Below are positions 16,488-23,908 of a stretch of DNA of 47,861 nt, in pieces. The stretch is from an uncultured bacterium (lineage in GTDB: Bacteria; Bacillota; Clostridia; Lachnospirales; Lachnospiraceae), in NCBI GenBank assembly GCA_905215625.1, contig CAJMQQ010000015.1, positions 1 to 47,861 on the forward strand. Direction: 5' to 3'. The notes beneath the pieces were generated by a model that worked only from the letters and a program-made list of their open reading frames with translations, was not told the origin of the DNA and ran no database searches. Position 1 is the first letter of the stretch; the number at the start of each line of letters is the position of its first letter. The position numbers and the translations under genes are program-made.

Positions 16488-17243
16488 CTATCCCAGATAT
16501 TCCCGGATAATCTCTCCCAGCACGCGGATTTCCTCTGGCTTTAACTCCTTCATCCAGTCTTCTCCATCCTTTTTTTGTCCCCTGTCGCGGCTGGCTGCTG
16601 TCTGCTGTTCCATGGTACGGCGGGCATTTTTTCTCTCCCGCAGGTCCCTGACATTGCTGCGGATCGGCTGGGGCTGCTCATTTTCGACTATTCTGGCATC
16701 GTCTTCTGACAGTTCTCCTGCTTTTTCCAGTTCCATTCTATGCCATAAAACATTTTCCAGATAATCCTGAAGGCTGGCAAAAAGCTGCTGGCGCTTTGCT
16801 TCCAATCCAACTCCATTTTCCACAATCACATTTAAAACCGCAGTCATTATGCCCACAGTCCCATACAATACTATGTAATAGGAATCACAGCGGTACCAGT
16901 AGGAAAGGAAAGCCAGAGCGCCGCCTGCTAGCAGACACAGCCAGGTCATCTGACTGGAAAATCCCATCCATCCCTGAGGTGTCATCGCTCCTACCTTTGT
17001 GTCAAAAAGCTGCTTTTCCAGATAAACCTGCGTATTTACAATCCCCTGATTGACCCTATACGCGTCTTCTGCTTTCTGTTTTAAATTTCTCAGATATTTA
17101 TTTTTACTCATGGCCATGGTATTGGTCTCTTTTATCAATCTTTTGTAGGAATTTCTTGCAATCAGTTTACTGACAATCCCAAATACGCAAACCGCCACTA
17201 ATAAGTATAAAGCCGTTCCATTTTGTAATAATTGCAGCATCAT
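16488..17243 (-). CDS. Membrane protein of unknown function (251 aa)
   Basis: 251 residues, not recognised. Three likely transmembrane helices (about 10-28, 99-116 and 122-141). Between the first and second is a basic helical stretch (30-80; KLIARNSYKRLIKETNT). The C-terminal third is hydrophilic and charged, ending RVLGEIIREYLG. No catalytic motif. AAAGGGGAG precedes the first of two adjacent ATG codons. It is downstream of mtnN on the same strand but 228 bp away, with its own promoter candidate. Confidence 0.7.
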   Translation of the reverse strand: MMLQLLQNGTALYLLVAVCVFGIVSKLIARNSYKRLIKETNTMAMSKNKYLRNLKQKAEDAYRVNQGIVNTQVYLEKQLFDTKVGAMTPQGWMGFSSQMTWLCLLAGGALAFLSYWYRCDSYYIVLYGTVGIMTAVLNVIVENGVGLEAKRQQLFASLQDYLENVLWHRMELEKAGELSEDDARIVENEQPQPIRSNVRDLRERKNARRTMEQQTAASRDRGQKKDGEDWMKELKPEEIRVLGEIIREYLG

Positions 17244-17354
17244 TTAAACTCCCCTTTCCTGCAAAGCCTGTTCTCTTTAAGGTTTTGTTTTTCTGGCGCG
17301 TATTCGCGTCTGCCGGCGGTGAAAAACAGCCTCGTCGGCTTTGCTGTACGTCAC

Positions 17355-17383
17355 ATTATAGCCGTACAGAAAGGATTTGGGAA
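17355..17383 (-). promoter_or_regulatory. Promoter candidate and repeats in the 228-bp gap upstream of the 251-aa membrane protein
   Basis: On the minus strand TTCCCA (17378-17383), 17 bp, TATAAT (17355-17360). Upstream lie two direct copies of GTTGAGAAT (plus-strand 17384-17392 and 17436-17444), the first touching the -35 box, and an imperfect inverted repeat GATTCT/AGAATC between them. These could be a repressor or activator site. No other gene is seen in 17244-17471. Confidence 0.5.
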
Positions 17384-17471
17384 GTTGAGAATCCCTAGAA
17401 TCGTTCGTCAAATTTCCCCTAAAACTGATTCTTAGGTTGAGAATGGTTTTCATCCAGGGAGTTCCTATTGC

Positions 17472-18164
17472 CTAATATTCCGCAGCCATGGCAAGCAGCA
17501 GCTTTACCGAATGCTCAATGGCCTTTGCTTCAAATTCTTGGTAATCCATATTGGCGCTGTCGTCCGCCTTGTCGGAAATTGCGCGGATAATCAGGCATCC
17601 CACATGGTTTAAGTAGCATACTTGTGCGATTGCCGCCCCTTCCATTTCCGTGCAGGAACCGTCGAAAGTTTCTATCAGCCACTGCTTTTTCCCTTTGTCT
17701 GAAATAAACTGGTCACCGCTGACCACTCTTCCAGTAAATGTCTGAATATCTGGATTAACTCTCGAACAGCACTCTTTTGCCAGATTTAAAAGCTCCTCAT
17801 CTGCCGGAAATGCAAATGTGTCCATTCTTGGAATCTGTCCTGCTGGATAGCCAAATCCCGTTGCGTCCATATCGTGCTGGACGGAATCAGTAGACAACAC
17901 AATGTCTCCAATATTAATTTCTGCCCTTAAAGATCCTGCAATTCCAGTATTTACAATAGCATCCACTCCAAATCGGTCCACCAGAATCTGGCTGCACACT
18001 GCCGCGTTAACCTTACCAATACCAGAACGGACTACTACTACTTCTTTTCCGTTTACTTTTCCACGGTAAAAATCCATTCCTGTTACAATTTCTACCGATA
18101 CATCTGTCAAAGCTTTTTTAATTTCCAGAACCTCTTCGTCCATTGCTCCAATAATTCCTAACAT
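17472..18164 (-). CDS. mtnN: 5'-methylthioadenosine/S-adenosylhomocysteine nucleosidase
   Basis: 230 residues, the standard length. Cleaves adenine from methylthioadenosine and S-adenosylhomocysteine in methyl-cycle recycling. Motifs: MLGIIGAMDEEVLEIKKAL with the catalytic Glu near residue 12, VNTGIAGSL, TGRVVSGDQFI, EMEGAAIAQVCYLN with the ribose-binding Glu, and RAISDKAD with the catalytic Asp. AAGGAG lies 8 nt before the ATG. It has its own promoter in the gap behind the antiporter gene. Whether the product feeds LuxS cannot be seen here. Confidence 0.97.
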   Translation of the reverse strand: MLGIIGAMDEEVLEIKKALTDVSVEIVTGMDFYRGKVNGKEVVVVRSGIGKVNAAVCSQILVDRFGVDAIVNTGIAGSLRAEINIGDIVLSTDSVQHDMDATGFGYPAGQIPRMDTFAFPADEELLNLAKECCSRVNPDIQTFTGRVVSGDQFISDKGKKQWLIETFDGSCTEMEGAAIAQVCYLNHVGCLIIRAISDKADDSANMDYQEFEAKAIEHSVKLLLAMAAEY

Positions 18165-18206
18165 CGTTTAAACTCCTTTTCTGGGGTATTTTTCTCTTCT
18201 CATCTC

Positions 18207-18235
18207 ATTATATCCTGCGGTTTATGAAAATGCAA
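18207..18235 (-). promoter_or_regulatory. Putative sigma-A promoter of mtnN
   Basis: On the minus strand TTGCAT (18230-18235), 17-bp spacer, TATAAT (18207-18212). The -35 box abuts the stop codon of the antiporter gene at 18236, so the promoter sits tightly between the two genes. Confidence 0.75.
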
Positions 18236-19435
18236 TCACCCGTCCTTTTTCAGCAGACGCCGGTAACCGAAATCCATTCCCAAGGCCCCAAGAGGCGCTG
18301 TAATAATAATTGCAAGCACAGCCACTGACAGCACAATGTTTCCGCATGGCAGTCCCATTGCCAGCGGAACCGATCCGATAGCCGCCTGAACGGTCGCTTT
18401 CGGAAGGTAGGCAATTACAGAAAACAACCGTTCTTTTCCGTTTAAATTAGTTCCCAGCAAACACAGCCATACTCCGGCCGCGCGGATGATTAATGCCAAC
18501 GCTATCATAATAACTGCCAAAAAACCTGCTTGAGCCATATAACGGATGTCTACAGCCGCGCCTACCAGTACAAACAAAATCACTTCTGCTGCCATCCATA
18601 GTTTTCCAAATTTTTCGGACAAACGCCTGGACACGAATTCCGTACTTTTCATTTTCAGAACACAGGCCATGCTCACTACCGCCAAAAGGCCTGATACCGG
18701 AATCACTCCCTCCAGCCAGTCCTCGGCTGCCGTAAGCAAAAATCCAATTCCCAAAACAATCAGTACTTTCATACTGTTCCGTACATAATGGTTTCGCGCA
18801 TATGCGGTTTCAAAAAACCGGGCAAGAAACCACCCAGCAATTCCTCCAAGTAACACTCCCAATAAAATTGAGAGTGGAATTTTGGCAAACTCTGCCATCT
18901 GTACCTGTCCACCCTGACACATTTCTGTAAAAGTCGTAAACAGCACAATTACAAAAATATCGTCGCAGGACGCGCCTGCCAAAATCATCTGTGGAATGCT
19001 CTTTTCTGTGCCGTAGTTTTCTTCCATCAGCTGCACCATCCGCGGAATTACCACTGCCGGAGACACCGCCCCCAGTACGGCTCCCATCACTGCCGCCTCA
19101 ATTCTGGTAATTCCCAGAATAGCCGGTGCAAACAGCACATAGGCCAGGATCTCAAAACTGGCTGGTACAAAAGACATTAAAACAGCTGGACGTCCTACTT
19201 TTTTAAGATCTGTCAGATTTAAAGACAATCCTGCCTTTATTAAAATAATAATCAACGCCATCTGTCGCAAATCGGCTGAAATTCCTAATATGGAAGAATC
19301 CAGAAGATTCCATGCATAAGGCCCTAAGATAATTCCAACTGCCAGCATCCCAAGAATTCTTGGAAGTTTCAGCAGCTGGCAGATTCCTGCCGCAGCAAGT
19401 CCGGCCAGAAAAATAAGGGCAAGGGATGTAAGCAT
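18236..19435 (-). CDS. Cation:proton antiporter (CPA family)
   Basis: 399 residues, almost all hydrophobic, with about 11-12 transmembrane helices. The early GMLAVGIILGPYAW and the later GAVLGAVSPAVVIPRM, ILAGASCDDIFVIVL are typical of Na+/H+ exchanger-domain proteins; the Asp pair in SCDD corresponds to the family's ion-binding position. There is no C-terminal TrkA domain, so it is a minimal transporter. AGGAGG lies 8 nt before the ATG and a TTGACA-type promoter further upstream. Ion specificity (Na+, K+) cannot be told. Confidence 0.88.
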   Translation of the reverse strand: MLTSLALIFLAGLAAAGICQLLKLPRILGMLAVGIILGPYAWNLLDSSILGISADLRQMALIIILIKAGLSLNLTDLKKVGRPAVLMSFVPASFEILAYVLFAPAILGITRIEAAVMGAVLGAVSPAVVIPRMVQLMEENYGTEKSIPQMILAGASCDDIFVIVLFTTFTEMCQGGQVQMAEFAKIPLSILLGVLLGGIAGWFLARFFETAYARNHYVRNSMKVLIVLGIGFLLTAAEDWLEGVIPVSGLLAVVSMACVLKMKSTEFVSRRLSEKFGKLWMAAEVILFVLVGAAVDIRYMAQAGFLAVIMIALALIIRAAGVWLCLLGTNLNGKERLFSVIAYLPKATVQAAIGSVPLAMGLPCGNIVLSVAVLAIIITAPLGALGMDFGYRRLLKKDG

Positions 19436-19496
19436 CGCAAATACCTCCTAAAAACAGTTCCTTTTTTCTGGAACAACGTACTCTCAAACGGCTTTC

Positions 19497-19526
19497 ATCT
19501 TATCACAATTTTTTTTCATGTGTCAA
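19497..19526 (-). promoter_or_regulatory. Putative sigma-A promoter of the antiporter gene
   Basis: On the minus strand TTGACA (19521-19526), 18-bp spacer, TAAGAT (19497-19502). On the other strand, a TATAAT at 19579-19584 with a poor -35 box probably serves the divergent TSCPD gene. Confidence 0.7.
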
Positions 19527-19615
19527 TCCAGCTTTCAGGAGATTTTAAATCCTTCTTTTCTCCTGTCTAAATCCATGCTATAATAATGAAACCCACAGCA
19601 AAGGAGGAAATTAAT

Positions 19616-19867
19616 ATGGATTATGCAACCCAGGGTGTCTGTTCTCGCGCAATTCATTTTGAAGTAGATGACAACAACGCCTTAACTCACGTTAAATTTA
19701 TCGGCGGATGCTCCGGCAATACACAGGGAGTCGCCAGATTGATTGAAGGTATGGATATTGACGAGGCTATCCGCCGCTTAGACGGAATCCAGTGCGGCCC
19801 AAGACCTACTTCCTGCCCGGATCAGTTGGCCCGTGCCTTAAAGCAGTACAAAGCCCAGCATAAATAG
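19616..19867 (+). CDS. TSCPD domain protein (TIGR03905 type)
   Basis: 83 residues. The start at 19616 follows AAAGGAGG by 8 nt; ten in-frame upstream codons are ignored. The namesake TSCPDQLARAL is at about residue 62, and CxGGCSGN-like FIGGCSGNTQGVARLIEG at 30-47. TSCPD domains also occur at the C-terminus of some ribonucleotide reductases; the free-standing form is common in Clostridia and has no proven role. Single-gene unit with a terminator directly after it. Confidence 0.9.
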   Translation: MDYATQGVCSRAIHFEVDDNNALTHVKFIGGCSGNTQGVARLIEGMDIDEAIRRLDGIQCGPRPTSCPDQLARALKQYKAQHK

Positions 19868-19876
19868 TCCCGAAAC

Positions 19877-19923
19877 AAAAGAACCGGCAGATCTGGTTTT
19901 CCATCCCATCTGCTGGTTCTTTT
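19877..19923. terminator. Bidirectional terminator (TSCPD / SGNH genes)
   Basis: AAAAGAACCGGCAGAT (19877-19892) pairs with ATCTGCTGGTTCTTTT (19908-19923) with one mismatch (G opposite T, a wobble pair in RNA). T-run on the right and A-run on the left make it work for both converging genes. Confidence 0.88.
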
Positions 19924-19944
19924 CTCTCATTTCCATTTTTCTTG

Positions 19945-20847
19945 TTATTCCGGTTGATTTAAAAGGTTTGCTGTCTCGTCCATAATCCACGTTGTCCAGC
20001 CATCATAGTATTTTCCCAATACATGGGAATCATCGGAAGTATAGTTCTTATCCAGGTTTCCCTGTTCATCGTCAAATATCGGATTTACATCCAGATAGTA
20101 CATTCCAGACTCGTCTGCAATTCGTTTAATCTCTGCGTTCAGCTGATTAATCTTCTGATTATTATAAACATCCGAAGAAGCTGATTTTTTAGCCGATACG
20201 TGCAGATTGGCCTGTAAAACAATCATCGCACCTGGCTGCATCGTGTGAATTTCTTCTACCAGTTCCTCATACTTTTCCACAATGCTGCTTTGAGGATACC
20301 CCAGTTCATTCAACCCCAGCATCACATAAATTTTTCCAAAGGATCGGGATTGCAGAACCTCTGAAAGTGTCTGTTTTTTTCCAGAAGCCGTTTTAACAGA
20401 CGCCTTTATCGCCTCGAAAACGGTCATTCCCGTATTGGCAAATACCTCTGCCTCACCCAAATCCCCATATTCCATCAAGCCCACCGTTCTGGAATCTCCA
20501 ATAAACAATGCATCCTGAAACAGATCTCTGCTGGCTTCCACAATAGGCCGTTTCGGTTCGGTCTCCGGCATCTCTGCCGCCGTAGTTTCTACCTCGCTTT
20601 CCAGAAGAACTGCTGCTGTAGTTTCTGCCTCGCTTTCTGGTACCTCTGCAGCCAGAGTTTCCGTTTCACTTTCCGGCATTTCTGCCTCAGACTCTTCTTT
20701 CAAAGTCCCTTCTAAATTTGTGTCTATGCAGGTTTTGGCATTTGCCTGTCCAATAGGAAATCCCTCATAAAATTGGGTAAATCCATATACGCTAAGGACA
20801 AGTACCATACTGGAAAATAAACACTTCATATATGCGTATTTTTTCAT
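19945..20847 (-). CDS. Membrane-anchored SGNH/GDSL-like hydrolase or acyl-transfer partner
   Basis: 300 residues: an N-terminal membrane anchor (about 8-24), an acidic Thr/Ala/Glu-rich linker with in-frame repeats (45-100), then an SGNH domain. Block I is FIGDSRTVG with the nucleophile Ser119; MLGLNELG near 176-183 supplies the Asn block; SDDSH (271-275) gives the DxxH Asp-His dyad. The domain should be outside the cell. It lies 38 bp downstream of an MBOAT acyltransferase on the same strand; such pairs O-acetylate surface polysaccharides, as AlgI/AlgJ-type or PatA/PatB-type systems do. The true acceptor is unknown. Confidence 0.82.
   Translation of the reverse strand: MKKYAYMKCLFSSMVLVLSVYGFTQFYEGFPIGQANAKTCIDTNLEGTLKEESEAEMPESETETLAAEVPESEAETTAAVLLESEVETTAAEMPETEPKRPIVEASRDLFQDALFIGDSRTVGLMEYGDLGEAEVFANTGMTVFEAIKASVKTASGKKQTLSEVLQSRSFGKIYVMLGLNELGYPQSSIVEKYEELVEEIHTMQPGAMIVLQANLHVSAKKSASSDVYNNQKINQLNAEIKRIADESGMYYLDVNPIFDDEQGNLDKNYTSDDSHVLGKYYDGWTTWIMDETANLLNQPE
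20566..20661. repeat. In-gene tandem repeat of the SGNH protein linker
   Basis: The DNA encodes three imperfect copies of an ESEAETTAAxxP-like unit of 11-12 residues (protein residues about 63-94). The linker would hold the enzyme domain away from the membrane. The repeat copies differ enough to be old rather than freshly duplicated. Confidence 0.7.
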
Positions 20848-20885
20848 AGTTTTCTCTTTTCTTTAAAGATTTCTCTCTCGTGTTC

Positions 20886-22292
20886 CTAAAACTGGAAGTA
20901 TAGGAACGGATCATCCATTCCCATATACATACAAAAAACGCACGCCCAGAATACTGCTACCAATCCCAATACTGCTGCTAAAGAACCTTTGTATTTTTCA
21001 TAAAGTTTTTCTCCTAATCCCGTAGAAAGAAGAACTGCCACCGTCAGGGATAACAGATACATCCTGATGTATTTCAAAAAATCTCCTGCAAAAACGGAAG
21101 CCCCTGTTTCTCCAAAAAACGGAAAGCATCTCATCAGATACAGCTTAATCTGTCCCAGGTCATCTACCGCAAACAAAAGCCAAGAAACCGGGATTAACAA
21201 TGCCATATAGAGATGTCCTTTAAACGGAGAACGCTCCAAAATTCGTTTCAAACCGCATTTTTCCAGAATAATCAAGGTACAGTGGAATAATCCCCACAAT
21301 ACATAGTTCCAGCTTGCTCCGTGCCAAAGTCCTGTCAGAATCCAGATAATCAGTGTATTTCTTATCATATGGGAATACTTGCCGCCCAACGGAATGTATA
21401 CATAATTCCGAAACCAGCTTCCCAGAGTGATATGCCACCGTCTCCAAAATTCGCTCACGCTTCCCGACAGATATGGCTGATTAAAATTATCGGGAAAATA
21501 AAATCCCATCATAAGTCCCAGACCCTTTGCCATCCTGGAATATCCATAAAAATCAAAGTAAATCTGAAAAGTAAATGCTGCCAGACCAAGCCAGGCCATA
21601 GGCGTCGAAATACTTTCATACCCAATGGCATTTACCTGTCCCCAAAGACGTCCCATCTGGTTGGCAATCAGTACCTTTAATCCAAGGCCAATGGTAAACT
21701 CCCTTAGCCCTTCCTCAATATTGTCTAATGAAATCGCCTTCCGGCGCAGCTGTTTCTTCACCTGCTTATGAGTAACAATCGGGCCGGCAATTAATTGAGG
21801 AAACATACTGATATATGCTCCGAAAGAGACAAGGGATCTTTCGCATCTGGTTTCTTTCCAGTACACATCAATCAGATAGGACATACTCTGGAATGTGTAG
21901 AAACTGATCCCAATCGGCAGTTCCAACCCCAGATAAGGAAAGACATCTTTCTCCACCAGAGGAGCAATCAATCCATTTAGAATTTCAAAGAAAAAATCCG
22001 TATATTTAAAGAAGAATAAAATCCCAATATTATAGAAAAGCCCTATTACCAGCCACCTTTTCCGTCTTTTCTGCTCCTTGTTTCCTGCCATATTCCTGCC
22101 GCATATGTAGTTAACCAAAATTGACAGCAGAATCAGAAGAAAATACTCTGGTTTGTTTCTTACTCCATAAAAATAAAAAATCAGACTCCCAATAAAAATC
22201 ACCAGATTTTTTAATCCTACCGGTGCAAGGTAATATACCAGAAAAAATGCCGGTAAAAACATAAAAATAAAGGTAATACTGCTAAAAACCAT
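20886..22292 (-). CDS. MBOAT-family membrane O-acyltransferase
   Basis: 468 residues with about 10-12 transmembrane helices. The family pattern is clear: LPIGISFYTFQSMSYLIDVY (125-144), the conserved FWRRWHITLGSWFRNYVYIP with His287, and LTGLWHGASWNYVLWG with the second His at 324, the putative catalytic residue. MBOAT proteins of this AlgI/DltB/PatA group move acyl (usually acetyl) groups across the membrane to surface polymers. The adjacent SGNH gene probably completes the transfer. No dltA/C or capsule genes are near, so the target polymer cannot be named. The ribosome binding site is weak (GGAATGG). Confidence 0.92.
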   Translation of the reverse strand: MVFSSITFIFMFLPAFFLVYYLAPVGLKNLVIFIGSLIFYFYGVRNKPEYFLLILLSILVNYICGRNMAGNKEQKRRKRWLVIGLFYNIGILFFFKYTDFFFEILNGLIAPLVEKDVFPYLGLELPIGISFYTFQSMSYLIDVYWKETRCERSLVSFGAYISMFPQLIAGPIVTHKQVKKQLRRKAISLDNIEEGLREFTIGLGLKVLIANQMGRLWGQVNAIGYESISTPMAWLGLAAFTFQIYFDFYGYSRMAKGLGLMMGFYFPDNFNQPYLSGSVSEFWRRWHITLGSWFRNYVYIPLGGKYSHMIRNTLIIWILTGLWHGASWNYVLWGLFHCTLIILEKCGLKRILERSPFKGHLYMALLIPVSWLLFAVDDLGQIKLYLMRCFPFFGETGASVFAGDFLKYIRMYLLSLTVAVLLSTGLGEKLYEKYKGSLAAVLGLVAVFWACVFCMYMGMDDPFLYFQF

Positions 22293-22486
22293 CGTCCATT
22301 CCCGCTTCCAAATCAGATTATATATCTATAGACGCTTTAGAATTTCAGAAAGTTTCAAAATCCGACATTTTTTTATATACGTTTTCTTCCAAAGCCAATC
22401 TGAGTGTCACATTCTGGTTTGTCCTCATACAATACAGTAAGGCTGTCCCTTTTGCCTCAAACAAATCATTTTGGAGGATTTATTAT

Positions 22487-23872
22487 ATGGGAGTCAATTT
22501 TGTCAATAAAACCATCAGCAAGAATCAAATTTCCTGTAACGATACGTTTCAAATCACTCTGGCTCTTACCGCATCACCAGATATTGTCAGCAACCCTGTA
22601 GACATCTTTCTTGTATTAGACCGCTCTGGCAGTATGGCTGGCGAGGCTCTGGAAAACCTGAAAATCGGTGCCAAAACTTTTGTAGAAATTATTGCAGAAT
22701 CTACCGGCGGAACGAGTGACATTGAGGGCGGTAGCCGGATTGGCATTGTCAGCTTTTCAAGCGCTGCTGTGTTAGACACACCGCTAACTACATCTGTAGC
22801 CGCGCTTAACTCTTCCATTTCTAATCTTACTGCTGGCGGCTCCACAAATCATGCCGCTGCATTTACTACTGCTGTGAATTCCTTTGATTCTACATCCGCA
22901 AACCAACGGATCCTCGTTATGTTTACAGATGGAAAAACCAACGTCGGACCAGATCCGGATCCGATTGCCGCTGATGCCAAAGCAATGGGAATTACCATTT
23001 ATTGTATCGGATTAGAGGGGGAAGACGGCATTGACGAAACCCAGTTAAACACCTGGGCTACCCCTCCGCCTTCCTCTCATGTTGCGATTGCACCTGATGC
23101 AGCTGATTTGGAAACCCTTTTTAAGAATCTGGCTAATAATATTTCTCGTCCCGGCGCAACGGAAATCGTTATCCATGAACTTCTTCATTCGGATTTTCAA
23201 ATCGTTTCCGTCAATAGTCCTACAAAAGGTTCTGTAACCCAAACCAGCGGCACTGCGCTTCAATGGAGTATGGATGTTCTCGGAGAAAAAGGTTCTGAAA
23301 GCGCTGAGCTGACATTTACCGTCCAGCATATCGGGATGAAAAGCGGTCTGAAAGAAGTCAATTCTTCTATTATCTATCAGGATAAAGAGGGAAATATCGT
23401 CACGTTCCCGAATCCTGAAATTTATGTAGACTGTGGTATTCACTCTTGTATCGGATGTGTTCCATGCAAGCAGCAATTTACAGCTCCTGGATGTCAGGAC
23501 TCAGTTCTTTATAATCTGGACGATCTTTCTATTGAATCTACAGGACGAATTGTTCAGCTTGAACTTACCTTAAAAAATGTCTGCCCTGCCAAAGAAGTCG
23601 CTCTGGCTGTCTTATTAAATGAGCTGGACGATGCTGGCCACGAAATCAGACGAGGATTAAAAATCTTAACCGTTCCCGCCCATAACCGACCTTCTTGTAC
23701 GGATATTCATCTTAAATGTATCCGCTTCATCCTGCCGGATGACAGCTGCACTCCTGCCGCTGTCACTTCTGTCCCGGCTCATTGCCAAAGCCGCAATTTT
23801 GTTGTCCGTGTTTTAGCCAATTATCTTGGATATAACTTTGATTTTGACGAAGCACAAGGAACTTGTAATTAA
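22487..23872 (+). CDS. VWA-domain protein with cysteine-rich C-terminus
   Basis: 461 residues. A von Willebrand factor A domain at about 36-225 has a complete MIDAS: DRSGS (45-49), Thr120 in GGSTNH and Asp148 in MFTDGK, so it should bind a divalent metal and a ligand. Residues 225-310 form a beta-rich linker; 316-460 hold eleven cysteines, including CGIHSCIGCVPC (316-327), which may bind metal or form disulphides. No signal peptide, anchor motif or membrane helix is visible, which is odd for a surface VWA protein; it may be cytoplasmic or spore-associated. GGAGG lies 9 nt before the ATG. Monocistronic. Confidence 0.85.
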   Translation: MGVNFVNKTISKNQISCNDTFQITLALTASPDIVSNPVDIFLVLDRSGSMAGEALENLKIGAKTFVEIIAESTGGTSDIEGGSRIGIVSFSSAAVLDTPLTTSVAALNSSISNLTAGGSTNHAAAFTTAVNSFDSTSANQRILVMFTDGKTNVGPDPDPIAADAKAMGITIYCIGLEGEDGIDETQLNTWATPPPSSHVAIAPDAADLETLFKNLANNISRPGATEIVIHELLHSDFQIVSVNSPTKGSVTQTSGTALQWSMDVLGEKGSESAELTFTVQHIGMKSGLKEVNSSIIYQDKEGNIVTFPNPEIYVDCGIHSCIGCVPCKQQFTAPGCQDSVLYNLDDLSIESTGRIVQLELTLKNVCPAKEVALAVLLNELDDAGHEIRRGLKILTVPAHNRPSCTDIHLKCIRFILPDDSCTPAAVTSVPAHCQSRNFVVRVLANYLGYNFDFDEAQGTCN

Positions 23873-23878
23873 TTTACT

Positions 23879-23908
23879 ACCGGAAGCAGCTTATATGCTG
23901 CTTCCGGT
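23879..23908. terminator. Bidirectional terminator overlapping the GGDEF gene stop codon
   Basis: ACCGGAAGCAGC (23879-23890) and GCTGCTTCCGGT (23897-23908) form a perfect 12-bp stem around TTATAT. The loop contains the stop codon (TAA on the minus strand, 23891-23893) of the GGDEF gene, so the 3' coding end doubles as one arm of the hairpin. It also lies 7 bp after the VWA stop codon. Confidence 0.8.
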
